DNA of 64,000 bases. Origin: Tieghemostelium lacteum (Eukaryota; Evosea; Eumycetozoa; Dictyosteliales; Raperosteliaceae). The position numbers were made by a program, and so were the translations under genes. Under the pieces are notes generated by a model that was not told the origin of the DNA, made no database searches, and saw only the letters and a list, made by a program, of their open reading frames with translations. Position 1 is the stretch's first letter. Every line of letters starts with the position of its first letter. Location of the stretch: assembly GCA_001606155.1 (NCBI GenBank), contig LODT01000013.1, forward strand, positions 744,001-808,000, read 5' to 3'. Shown here one piece after another: positions 11,693-22,779 of the stretch.

Positions 11693-12622
11693 TTAAAGTT
11701 CTTTAGATTGGCCTCTAGGTAGCTCTTTTCTTATAGTACCATTACTAATTTCATTTTTTTCATTTGATTCACCAGGCGAATACTCTTTTGTTGATAAAAT
11801 TGATGATTTATTATTTTTATCTAATCTTTTTAAAACTGAGTTATTTAAAAAATTCATACTAGAGACATTGGAATTATTAAGAATATAATCTTCCAATTCC
11901 TCTGGTTTATCATTATATTTCCTTTTGGTTAAATCCACTAGGGTATATTCATCACAGTCTAATAGCTGTTGATAGTTTAGATATCGCTTTTGATTAGTTT
12001 TTTTATTAAATTCGGTAGTACTTCTACTGCTGGTGGTAGATACACTAGTAGTAATATTATCTGAATCCTCTTTATCTATATTAGACCTAGGTTTAATTGG
12101 TTGAAAATAGTCACTAATATCTCTATTTGCACTACTTGATGCCTCATTAAAGAGAAAGTATTGTGACTCTGGTTGAAGTTTCTTTAGACGAAGTGAATCT
12201 AGTATCCAGTTAGGATGTACATATGCAATACTTGTACTATGAAACCTATTCCTTTTTGTAACATTTTCAAATTTTTGTAAAGACATTGCAGTTGTGATTA
12301 TATGTGTACAATGCGTCGAATAGAAATGAGAATGTGTTCCACCATTCATTACAACTAATTTTGCTAAATGCACTAGTGATACATCATCTGTATGCCCATC
12401 AAAATAAACTCTTATTCCTTTAAATAGGGTAGTTTCATTATCACTTTTATCTTCATCGTCACTATTATCATGATATAATTTCTTTTTATAAAGTTCTGAA
12501 TTTATAACTCTCTTCTTGTACCATGAATTGGTTGTTTTATTATCAAATGGTATTGGAATAATACCTATATCTTTAAATTTATTATCTTTTTCTGGTATAT
12601 TGCCTTTTTTATTTTCACTCAT
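11693..12622 (-). CDS. BRCT-domain protein resembling the REV1 N-terminus, without polymerase
   Basis: 309 residues in one exon. Residues about 65-160 form a BRCT domain (LFKGIRVYFDGHTD...MNGGTHSHFYSTHCTHIITT...VHPNWILDSLRLKKLQPESQYFLF). This lines up with the BRCT of REV1, the translesion dCMP transferase: LF.G...Y.NGYTDPS, MLHGG, THIIAT, and PEWIVESIKAGRLL (recalled). REV1 proteins are usually over 900 residues with a Y-family polymerase. Here the C-terminal half is Ser/Asn/Lys-rich and the gene ends after QSKEL. No polymerase motif lies within the 232 nt before the next gene. It may act as a protein- or DNA-binding partner in damage tolerance, or be a remnant of REV1. It is head-to-head with the F-box/LRR gene, with about 80 nt between starts. 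Confidence 0.8.
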   Translation of the reverse strand: MSENKKGNIPEKDNKFKDIGIIPIPFDNKTTNSWYKKRVINSELYKKKLYHDNSDDEDKSDNETTLFKGIRVYFDGHTDDVSLVHLAKLVVMNGGTHSHFYSTHCTHIITTAMSLQKFENVTKRNRFHSTSIAYVHPNWILDSLRLKKLQPESQYFLFNEASSSANRDISDYFQPIKPRSNIDKEDSDNITTSVSTTSSRSTTEFNKKTNQKRYLNYQQLLDCDEYTLVDLTKRKYNDKPEELEDYILNNSNVSSMNFLNNSVLKRLDKNNKSSILSTKEYSPGESNEKNEISNGTIRKELPRGQSKEL

Positions 12623-12705
12623 TTTGTATATTTATCATCTTTGTGTTTTATGTAATGAAATAAACTTAAAATAATTTTAATTTTTTTTAATGAAGATATT
12701 TTGTG

Positions 12706-14415
12706 ATGATCACTAAAGAGAGAATGATATTGTTTCCAAATTATATCATTATTAAAATACTATCGTATTTAAGTAATTTAATAAAAAGTGAAAAGCTATA
12801 CGTTAGTAAATTTTTAAGCGAGTTATCAACAGTTTGTAAAGAATGGAATACCTCAATTATTCCTAAACTAAAAGGAGATTTTCAATTCCAAGTAGATACT
12901 TATATTAGTTATGATAAAGCTCTAAAAATGAACAGAGGAAACAGTAAATTGGCATTAACAGTTGATTCAGTATTATGTAAAGTCTACGAAACTGAAGAAT
13001 TTCAAGTATTAAATGACAATATAAATTCAATTGCATTTAATGGAATGTACAATATTTCTACTATTCCTGTTCTCTGTAATTTGAAAAATATTAGTATTAA
13101 AATTCTAGATAATGATATAAAAGAATATGTCACTAGTTTTTTAGAGGTATTAACTAGTGATGTTATTCAAAAGTATACAGAGGATATTGTTCAAATCAAT
13201 GTCACTTGTTACAAAGATAATTTAAATGAAATATTCAAACCACTAAAGAACTATGTAGGATTCACACAAGCATCTATCATTAGATCGGCAATATCTATTA
13301 CCGACATTAGTGTCTTGAAAGAATGTATATTTCTAACTAAACTTAGAATAGAGGGTACAGAAAACTCTGTTAATGTCCTGATTGATATATTTCAAAACCT
13401 TCCATTACTTCAAGAATACTATGAATACCGACTCAGATTATCTACAGGTCCTTCCATTGACAAAATTTTAGAAGTTTTAGCTAAACATCAATGTTTAACT
13501 AAACTAAATCTACACTATACAGCATTTCATCCTCACAAATTTGCAGAATTTCTCAGCGAGAATAAATCATTGACATCCATTTCAATACTGTCCTTCATGA
13601 AACTTGGTAGAGTTAATGTTCCATTTAAAATTCAGAATACAACATTACGATCACTGACAGTAAACTCTGGTGGTCAAATTGACTATTTTAACTGTTGGGA
13701 TGGTCCATCTGGTATGACTGATATGACCCTTTACATTTCTCACCTTCCAGTATTCTTTCAACAGAAGGGTTATGAAAATCATTTTGGTGCATTAAAATCT
13801 CTAGTACTTCAATTCAACAGTTCTGAAATGTTTATGAGTCACGTACTACAATTGATTGAACTCAATCCACCAAATCTTACTGATCTAACACTAACAGACT
13901 CCAATCCAGAAACTGAAAAGTTTAGCTACTTTGATAAACTCTATCACTCCATTTTAACGTGTAATACTCGACTAAATGTGATCAGATTCTATGTTAAACT
14001 CAATGGAGAGCAAATTAAAAAACTTATTGAAACTGAACATGTTTCATTAAGAAATCTATTATTCCAATACTACACTATATTCTCTATTGATCAACTATAT
14101 GAATCTCTTAAGATCTCAAAAACAGTAACTGCTCTAAAAATTTACTTAAGAAAAGTAACAGACGAAGATAATGAAAAAAAGTCAATACATTTCTTGGAGA
14201 GAGTTATTGATATACTAAATGACAATAGCTCACTTCGACAACTACTAATCACGGATGATTATTTTAATAAGAACTTTTCTCAAGAACTATTACAAAAATT
14301 CAAAGACACTATCAGTAATCATATTACCAGAATTCAAGTTTTGGCATTGACTGGTGCTAATAAACAAATTAAAAATATTCTAAAACAATTTATGTTTATG
14401 GATTTTAGAGTGTAA
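12706..14415 (+). CDS. F-box/LRR-like dictyostelid protein
   Basis: 569 residues, single exon, first ATG at 12706 (the GTG at 12703 is not a plausible start). The N-terminus has an F-box-like helical start (LFPNYIIIKILSYLSNL...LSTVCKEWNTSIIP). It is followed by irregular leucine-rich repeats (for example FKPLKNYVGF, LTKLRIEGTENS, CLTKLNLHY, SLTSISILSF, LTDLTLTDSN). Dictyostelids have large families of such proteins. The presumed role is substrate recruitment to SCF ubiquitin ligases, inferred from architecture only. The 3' end converges to within 16 nt of the next gene, so the two transcripts probably overlap in their UTRs. Confidence 0.75.
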   Translation: MITKERMILFPNYIIIKILSYLSNLIKSEKLYVSKFLSELSTVCKEWNTSIIPKLKGDFQFQVDTYISYDKALKMNRGNSKLALTVDSVLCKVYETEEFQVLNDNINSIAFNGMYNISTIPVLCNLKNISIKILDNDIKEYVTSFLEVLTSDVIQKYTEDIVQINVTCYKDNLNEIFKPLKNYVGFTQASIIRSAISITDISVLKECIFLTKLRIEGTENSVNVLIDIFQNLPLLQEYYEYRLRLSTGPSIDKILEVLAKHQCLTKLNLHYTAFHPHKFAEFLSENKSLTSISILSFMKLGRVNVPFKIQNTTLRSLTVNSGGQIDYFNCWDGPSGMTDMTLYISHLPVFFQQKGYENHFGALKSLVLQFNSSEMFMSHVLQLIELNPPNLTDLTLTDSNPETEKFSYFDKLYHSILTCNTRLNVIRFYVKLNGEQIKKLIETEHVSLRNLLFQYYTIFSIDQLYESLKISKTVTALKIYLRKVTDEDNEKKSIHFLERVIDILNDNSSLRQLLITDDYFNKNFSQELLQKFKDTISNHITRIQVLALTGANKQIKNILKQFMFMDFRV

Positions 14416-14431
14416 TTTTAAATAAACTATT

Positions 14432-16720
14432 TTATTCATCAAACCATTGATTAATCTTGGATTTTGCTATCGCTTGTTCAGATGTATCTCTATCAAAATA
14501 AGAAAATCCAAGGTGATCAATTTCTACAATTGCTGGCCAATCACCATTATTATATCCATCATAATTCTCTTGGTAATTTTTACCAACATAAGCATCAAAT
14601 TTAGATTTTGTCCAATCTTCACCATATGGCACCAAAGACTTGGTGTTCATTAAAGTTTCACTGAGGGCTGGATTAGTAGATATTAGCCTTACACATGAAT
14701 AGAGATAAGATAATCCCTCAAGATTATCGGATAGTAATACCTTCTCTATAGTGTGATTATCCATATATCTCTTATATTCATCATTATTTATATAGATATT
14801 AAAACCTCTTTTTGCATATTTTAAGAGTCTCTTAACATAGACATTAGTATTTCTAATCCATGAGTTTTGTGCAGTTGCAAAGTTCAATCTACTATTCATT
14901 GACATTAGCCCACGTTTAAGTGTAAATACATCAGTACCATTGAACAAAAACATTGAAGAATCAATATCACAGCCCAACAGTATCTCTTCAATTGACAGAT
15001 ACACATTAAAATTGAATTGATAGTGTTTATGTGGATAATGTTGTGTCAATATGTACCCTGATTTGTCAAATACAATACTATACTTCTCTTGAATAGTTTT
15101 GGAATCACCAAATAATTGATAAAAGAAATTCATATCAACTTTACCTTGCAAAATACCAGTTTTGCAGGTATCAATAAATGATATATCTACATCTGAAGAT
15201 TCAAATCCTTTTATATTCTCAGTGGCACCTAATAAGCATTTAGTAATTAGACCACCATGAATAACCATACCTTCAGGCCACTCTTTTAAACTCTTAAATA
15301 GTCCATTAGTTTCTCTATGAAATGCCTCTAGAAAAGTTTCTTTATCAACAATAGAATGGTCACCTGGAAACACTGGTAATTCATGAACACGCTCTTTAGG
15401 CAACATTACCAAATTCTCCCAATTCTCGGGTTGAACAGATCTAACCTTGAACAATGAATAGTTTTGATAAACATTAATTGCAAATTGGTCATTGTACATT
15501 GGATACAACATATTCTGTGAAATTCCATAAATATAACTATCTCTGAAAAATAAATCATGTTTATAAGTTGCATCCAATACTGATTCCCAAGAGACAATTG
15601 AAAAATCTTCATTCTTTTCCCATAATAATTGAATAATTTCCAAACCAACTGGAGTCTGATCTTGTGAGCATGATTGTAGAAATTCAGCAAGAATATCAAG
15701 TGGTAATTGATTTAGTATTTTAAGGATTGGTTTTCTATCCATTAGATATTTCTCTTTAAGAACTTGAAATAACATAGTTTTTAGAGGTGGTATACTATAT
15801 TTCAGTAGAGTATCATCTTTTGCCAAATCAACCCATTTGTCATTTACCTTAGTATTTGTGGATTTTGGTTGAACACTTCCAAAATCTGTACCAGTCATTT
15901 CTTTATATTGGGTATTAAATTTCTCAATCGATTTTTTATCCCTAACATGACATAAATCAAATTTCATAGTATGTACTTTATACCTAAATGTTAATAATGA
16001 TACTCTATCAAATGGTTAAATATATATTCTTACCATTGAAATCATAACTTGCTATTGTTTTAGTAAAAAATGAATGTATATATGATCTATGAATTAGAAT
16101 AGTTGAATCCTCTTGATATTTAACAAGTGTAAAAACGCATGGTTTTTTGTTACTATCTAAATGAAATCTGTCTTCACTAACCATAAAGTCAATTGAAGGT
16201 GATAGCATAAAGAAATTTAGATCATCCTTTAGATTTAGTAATTAGTATGAGATTGATTATGATAAAGAACTTAATCACATACCATTGTATATACTAAATC
16301 TCTAAAAAACTTTTTTAGTTTACCACTTTTATCTCTTTGTATTGCTTTACCAAGATGATGAAACTCACCTAATTTCAATATATTTATTGGAGATTGTCTA
16401 TTGGTTGATACTGAAAAGCTATCATAAGTGGGATTGGATATCTTATATTGCAATTGTTCATTTTCATTCAAAATTGAACAAATCAATTTAAAGTTTTTAA
16501 ATCTATAGTTTAAATTTACAATTTTCATTAATTTTTCATATCTATTTATATTATCCTGATAGATCTCCATTTCTTCTTCATTCTTTTCCCATATGATTTC
16601 AACATCATTTGAGAAACATCTGTTGAATCTATCCCTTTCAATGTCATATGGCAACTCTACTAAATCACTTGGATAGTTTATTATAAACCTATCAAATGGT
16701 TTCTCTCTAGATAAATGCAT
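14432..16720 (-). CDS. Three-exon protein with nucleotidyltransferase-like motif; family unrecognised
   Basis: Three pieces join in phase: exon 1 16720-16283, exon 2 16226-16034 (join VYTM/DDLNFFMLSPSIDF), and exon 3 about 15975-14432, 724 residues in all. The last acceptor is uncertain: 15976 gives a 58-nt intron and correct phase, ...DFN/V HTMKFDLCHV. The middle of exon 3 holds EGMVIHGGLITKCLLG, then about 11 residues on SSDVDISFID. A GG followed by D-x-D is the minimal signature of the polymerase-beta-like nucleotidyltransferase fold. Giant-virus and amoebal proteins of unknown function carry a similar GG...DID motif (recalled). Exon 1 is basic and helical. No ankyrin or F-box repeat is convincing. 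Function cannot be assigned; convergent with the F-box/LRR gene. Confidence 0.7.
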
Positions 16721-16963
16721 TGATTATAATGATCGCTTTTTAAATATTTACAAAACAATATTTTAGAAAATATCTGATTCTTACTTTTTTTTTACTTTTA
16801 AACGATAAATAATAAATATAGACTAACATCATATACCACATTTAAATCTATAATATATCTCTTAGATTTAATGGTCAGTAAATGATTATTCATTTTGAGT
16901 AGATTTTTTTATTTTTTTTATTTTACTTGTCAACTTTGAAGACAATACAAACAAATGTGATAA

Positions 16964-17570
16964 ATGGACGACAGGAATAAAAAAAAGATTAAAATACCAT
17001 CAAAAACAAATGAAAATAATGTTTTTAATTTTAATTCTTTTGATTTATTATTAGATATCATTGATAAAGAACCTCAATTGGAAGAGTCTCAAAATATTGA
17101 AGATGATGAAGATCAAGTTGAAAATATCTTATTCAATATAAAGAACGCTTCTACAGATCAACAAAATGATAGTTATGATAGTAGTGATGATAATAATAGT
17201 ATTAGTATTAGTGATCAAGAAGAAATCTCTTATAACAACAATAATAATAATAATCAAAGCAATAATGAAACTAAAAAAAAATCTCTTTACAACACATTTC
17301 TTTAAATCTACATTAGAAAGAGAATATGAAACCAGTCAAGCAATAGTAAACTTAGAGGAAAAAGTTAAAAAACTAGAAACTCAAGTTGAAACTCTACAGG
17401 AATTGTTAGAGTCAAGAGACTGTGAGATTATAGAACTAAATAGATTACTACATGCACGAAATAAGTTATTAAATTCAATACCAAAAGAGTTACTCTTAAA
17501 TTGGATAATGGCAAATAAAGTATTAGATACTACCACCACAACTACTACTACTACTGGTCAAAATCCATAA
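16964..17570 (+). CDS. Small acidic coiled-coil protein, frame broken at an A9 run
   Basis: Two overlapping frames form one protein. The first (MDDRNKKKIKIPSK... to the poly-Asn run) ends at 17305. The second continues KNLFTTHFFKSTLEREYETS... to TAA at 17568-17570. Moving from one to the other needs one base fewer in the nine-A run at 17273-17281; no GT-AG intron fits. Reading that way gives about 201 residues: an acidic N-terminal half, Asn run, a leucine-heptad coiled coil (LEEKVKKLETQVETLQELLE...), an LLNSIPKELLLNW segment and a Thr run. It might be a bZIP-like or tether protein, but no basic DNA-binding region is obvious. The gene is probably intact with an assembly error. Confidence 0.65.
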
Positions 17571-17714
17571 CTTAATGTATATAATATTGTATCAATAAAA
17601 AATTAAAATGTGAAATATGATAAATGATTTTATAAAATTGAAAAAGGTAGCTTTTATTTGTGTAATTTAAAAAAATATATGTGTATGATATCTAGAGATT
17701 GTTGTTACTTAATA

Positions 17715-20700
17715 TTATTTTGAAGAGGGAGAAGATGATAATTTTGAAGAATGTTTTGAAATCTTATCAAAATCTACCTTTTTGGGTTTGTAGGCATTTA
17801 AAGACTTTTGAAGACAATTCTTTCTGTAAAAGAAATCTTCAGTTTCCTCTACATAGAAGAGTCTGAATGTTTGAGTGCAAATTCTACATTCTAGACCATA
17901 TTCAGTGATGGTATCCTTAGTGTATTCATCAACATTAAGAGTTGAGGTTTTACTCTTTGCAGGAAGATTTCTCAACATGAATATCTTGTGAGTTCTTGGA
18001 TCTAAACTAGACTCCATTTCTTTGAATTCCATCTTGTACTGTTTAGCCTTCTCATTCATTTCCACTTCATTATTCTGAAGATCTCTTTCATATTGAGCAA
18101 TTGCATCCTCTGCATTCTTTACCATCTGATCTGTAGTAGGATCCAACAATTGAATTGTAAATGCACCAATTGGATTCTTGGTCTCAAATTCAAAGAGGAA
18201 TATTCTTTCATCTCTAAGAATATCAATAGCCTTAGCATGATATAAGTTATTATTATCACTCTTGGTTTCAACATGACTGTATTCATATGATACAAATAAT
18301 AATTTCAAACAATTTTCACTTTGTAATAATGCTTGTAACTATTATATAAAATATTAAAATAAATTAGAAGTTGATTTTTTTTTGTTTTCTTTGTTAATAT
18401 ACATACATGTTTAGTTAATTGTGAAATTAATTTATCTAAAGTGAATACAATATAGGAAGAGATACCAAGATAGGATCTACAAGAGTCTTCATAACGATTT
18501 TGATCAGAATTACCAGCAATCAATTCCATTAGATTCTTTAAGAATCTATCATATCTTTCGCTATCAGATAGTTCAGATTCCGATTGATTATTTTCATCAT
18601 GACCATCATTGGATTCATTTTGATCTAGATTTTGCATTGATCTAAAGAATCTAGTTACCTGTGGTTTTGAGGTCCAATGAGCTTGACAAGCTTGATCAGC
18701 CAATTCCTTAGCCTTATGTAATCTTTCATAGAGAATCTGATATAGTCTCAAAAAGATATAAAATGTATTGTTACCATAGAATATTCTCTTCTCTTTAGCA
18801 GTAACAACTTTTGGTTGATTTAAAGTATTAAAATTATAAATACCACTACTTGATGAACTTGTTGATTTACCATTTTCTATATCTTTCATTTCTTTATCTG
18901 AACTAATACTATTGTTATTATTATTGTTATTATTATTATTATTATTATTAGGTGTAGTTGTAGTAGTTGTTGGTTGTTGACCGTTATTTAAATAAAAGAA
19001 TGATATTAAAAAGAAATTTAAAAAGTTTTCAATCTTATCAAGATCAGCTTTGGTAAAGATTTTCTCTGCGGCAAAACAAATGAGATTGGAGATATCTGAA
19101 CAGACTTTGTAATCAGGCATAAAGTACAATAAATGATAGGGTGGTGGCAATTGAGGTGGTGTTTTGTTTCCACGTCTTCTAGAATTTAGTTGATCATCCT
19201 TTTCACGAATTTTTTCAGAGTATTTCTGACGAATTTCAGCCAAAAGTACTTTAGGAGTAAGTGTCTTCTTTTCAGCTTGTTTAAAGGAACTGGATTGATA
19301 GTCAAGTGAACGATAGTAATTCTTTTCAGTTGTGTCCTTCCATGTCTTGTTCCAGTCTCTTTTTGCTTTTCTCCATTCATGATCTTTCTGTTTGAGACGT
19401 TTAAGTATAACAGGGAGTGAGATGATTGGGTTATTGTAGAGTGCTGTAATGACTTCATTAGTCTTTCCAGAGTACAGTCTCTCAATAGAACGGTGGTGAA
19501 GTACCTCTAATGATGGCATTCTAAATGCCTGTCTGTTGACTTCAGACATCTTCAAAAGGTCATTTAGAATAGGTTCCAACTCTCGAATGGTCGAGGCATT
19601 CAATTCAATAACCAAATCCAATTCATAACGATCATCTTCATTCTTGAATAAAATCTCTTCAAATTGATTCTTTCTCTGACTTTTTACACCAAATTCCTCA
19701 GAACCAGTTGGGAAACTCACCCAGACATCATTGAGGACAGATTGAGAGAGTTCAGTTCTTCCAGAACATTTTGGTTGTTGGAAATTCTTTGGAAGTGCAC
19801 GATAAGATGGACCCAATCTCTTACAAGTTGTAAAATCAATCTCATAGAATGAATAGGAGTTTTGTTTAGATGGTGACATTTGTTCTTGACGTTCAAGTTG
19901 TTCTAAAGACTGATCATCAACACCTATAAACTTCTTAAACCAGTCAAAGAGGGCTGGTAGACGTGGTAAAAGTATATCTTTAACTAAAAGTACCAGTTCA
20001 GTTCTAGTGATAATCTCTTGGCTGAAAAGATTGAGACACTTTAAGAATTCATTATACAATTTTCCATTGATAACACCTCCACGAACTTTACAGAAAAAGT
20101 CTAATTCCTCGTAGGTGCCTTCAAGTCTTTCAGTGCTCATCATATTGACATCGCCTTGAGGGTTCATCAAATCTTGACCTGGTTTTCTATTATTTCTCTT
20201 CCTCTTGTCCTTATCCATTTGCATCAATTGTTGTTGTTGCAATTGCATTTGCATTAACTGTTGTTGTTGAGGATCATAACCACCCATCATTTTGTTTCTC
20301 TCCATTTCCTCTAATGCCATTTGTTGCTGTTGCTGTTGTTGCAATTGCATTTGCATCAATTGTTGTTGTTGTAACTGTTGCATTTGAAGTGGGGTTTGTT
20401 GCTGTTGTTGTTGTTGTCTAGCTTGTTTCTGGCCCATTCTAGGTGGCTTAACATTCTTTGGTGTTCTCTGACCTGGTGGTAACTGTTGTATTCCACCTTG
20501 GGCATTATTCATTTGCTGTTGTTGTTGATTCAACATTGCCTGTTGATTTACAACTTGCTGTTGCTGAGATGCCATTAACTGTTGAGCTTGTTGTTGAGCT
20601 TGTTGTTGAGCACTAACTGTATCTGGAAGGAACTGAGTGAATTCACTCAACAAATCTGGATGATCTTTAAACAACTCAGCAACCTGATCATAAACATCCT

Positions 20701-22177
20701 TTATAGTGTGCTGGTCTTTATGATAATTGTGAAGTATATCCAAAAATTGTTTATAATTTTGAGACTGATTTTGGAATCTAATTTTAATCTTTTTAACATA
20801 ATTTCTAGCATGATCCAATTCTGCTTGTTTCTTCTGAGGTTGTTGTTGCTGTTGTTGTTGTTGTTGCTGTTGTTGTTGTAACTGTTGTTGTTGTAACTGT
20901 TGTTGTTGTAATTGCTGTTGTTGTTGTTGTTGTTGTTGTAACTGTTGTTCTCTTTGTAACTGCATTTGAATCTGTTGATTTAATGGCATTTGCATTTGAT
21001 TTGGATTCTGTTGTCTAACTTGTTCACGTTGTTGTTGTTCTCTCTGTTGTTGCTCCCTTTGTTGTTGTTCTCTCTGTTGTAACTCACGTTGTTGTTGAAT
21101 TTGAGCAGCTTGTTGCTGTTGAGTTGTTGGTGAAGGTACACTATATACAGGTCTTCCTTCTTCATCCAAAGTATTCACATCAATTCTATATCCAGGTGGC
21201 AAAAATGTATTGAAGCCAGATATCAAATGTCTATGTCCTCTAAATAAATCAGTTACTCTTGCAATCACAACTGGAGTATCTATATTATGTGCCTTTAAAT
21301 CCTTCATAATATCCAAAAACTGATTATAAATCCTAGGTTGTTGTTGAAATTGTGCTTTAACTTGTTCCAAGAAATTAAATGCATTATCAAATTGTGCTTG
21401 TCTAGGTTGTTGTTGTTGCTGTGATTGTTGTTGTTGAGCTTGAGCCTGTTGTTGCTGTTGTTGTTGTAGAAGCATCTCTCTTTCACGAGCTTGTTGTTGT
21501 TGTTGAGCTTGAGCTTGTTGTTGTTGCTGTTGTTGTTGTTGTTGAGATTGTTGGAACATTGAAGTTGGTGAAACACTTTGTCTTAGAGGACCTACTGGGT
21601 TAGTTAGATTATTGATACTGGCAAGATTTGTTGGACTTAAATGTTGAGATTGACCTTCACGTTGAGTAAAACCAGAACCAAATGAAGTAAAACCAGTTGG
21701 ATTGGTATTGGTTTGGTTTAATATCTGTCTGTTAAAACCCTCTAATGGACTAGATTTACCAGCAGTAGCACCTTCAGGTGGTTGAATAGGTGGTAGTGAA
21801 GGAAAGGTACTGGAAGGTGATGCTCTAGATGTAAAAGTAGATGAAGTTTGAAGATCCTCACTCTCACCACTGTTATCCATAGACTTTCTCTTTATTGGTG
21901 GTGATTCTATAACGTTACTATTAGTAGGACTAACAAGTGCTGCTAAACTAGATGATCCACCTCCGCTACCACTAGTAGGTGATGAATTTGTAGTTGTTGT
22001 AGTTGTGGTTGTATTGGTTTGTGGTGATGTTGGTGATGATATCGTACTATTAGTTGGTGGCCAATTACCAAGTTTAGGTAATGTTGGTGGGTTATTATTG
22101 TTATTATTTTCCTGTGTGCTTGGTAAAGATGGTAATAAGTGAGAGGTGGGTGAATCACCTTCTCTAACTCTTTTCAT
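17715..22177 (-). CDS. sin3: Sin3 transcriptional co-repressor
   Basis: Scaffold of the Sin3/histone-deacetylase complex in the nucleus. Two exons, 22177-18407 and 18338-17715, joined in phase 0 (QLTKH/LQALLQSENCLK); 1464 residues. Three paired amphipathic helix domains are visible. PAH1 is near 262-335 (FLEQVKAQFQQQPRIYNQFL), PAH2 near 454-519 (YVKKIKIRFQNQSQNYKQFL) and PAH3 near 684-750 (FFCKVRGGVINGKLYNEFLK). The Sin3 HDAC-interaction block follows: CKRLGPSYRALPK, CSGR, VLNDVWVSFPTGSE, and KNQFEEILFKNEDDRYELD. Gln-rich tracts separate the PAH domains, and a poly-Asn run interrupts the C-terminal half. Length is in the normal Sin3 range. Confidence 0.96.
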
Positions 22178-22764
22178 TTTATCAAAAATAGTGAAATGTA
22201 CAAAATGAAAATAAAAAAAAAAAAATTTTTTAAATTAAAAATACATGCAACAGCAATTTTTATTTTTTCAAAATTTGATATTTACATTTTGCGATTTTTT
22301 TTAAAGTCCGTTATCTCAAAAATATTAATAATATTTTCATTGTCCATTTGTTGAATAAGTCTTGAATTGGATTATGGTCCTTCTCAAATCTTAGAACCCA
22401 CCAATTTACCTTTGTTGTATCATACAATTGAATCACATCAGGGCAATGATATTGACTATAGTCATAAATATAACAAATACAAATAATTTCAACATATTTT
22501 TTTTGTAAATTTTTATAGATTGGAAAAAAAAAATTTTACAAAATACTTATAAATTTTTCAACCCTAAAAATTCCAAAAATGGAAATTTAATCAAGATTTT
22601 TCTTCATCATGATCGTTATTTATTTTTTTTACTAGGAAATAAGATATTATGCGTTTAAAACGAAAAACTGATCAGTTTTTGATTTTTAAAAAGAAAAATT
22701 TTACAAAACAAATAAAATTTCTTAATTTTTTATATTCAACTTAAACATAGTAATTATTCAACAA
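22178..22764. other. Divergent promoter spacer
   Basis: 587 nt between Sin3 and the F-box-like gene, with T/A homopolymers. It contains one arm of the 26-bp inverted repeat described separately. A short minus-strand reading from that arm (MDNENIINIFEITD...) is not supported as a gene. Confidence 0.55.
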
Positions 22765-22779
22765 ATGGACAATGAAAAT
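22333..22779. repeat. Perfect 26-bp inverted repeat spanning the next gene's start codon
   Basis: The 26 nt at 22754-22779, covering the ATG at 22765 and five codons, recur exactly as reverse complement at 22333-22358, with 395 nt between the arms. Similarity stops sharply at both ends. Confidence 0.9.

Noticed and set aside
18917-18960. ATT/GTT repeat considered as a possible array or regulatory repeat
   Set aside because: It encodes the poly-Asn run of Sin3; similar trinucleotide runs at 54326-54369 and 51810-51835 are also coding.
20582-20881. Plus-strand frames of Leu or Val runs opposite Sin3
   Set aside because: These are antisense shadows of the CAA/CAG repeats encoding poly-Gln in Sin3.
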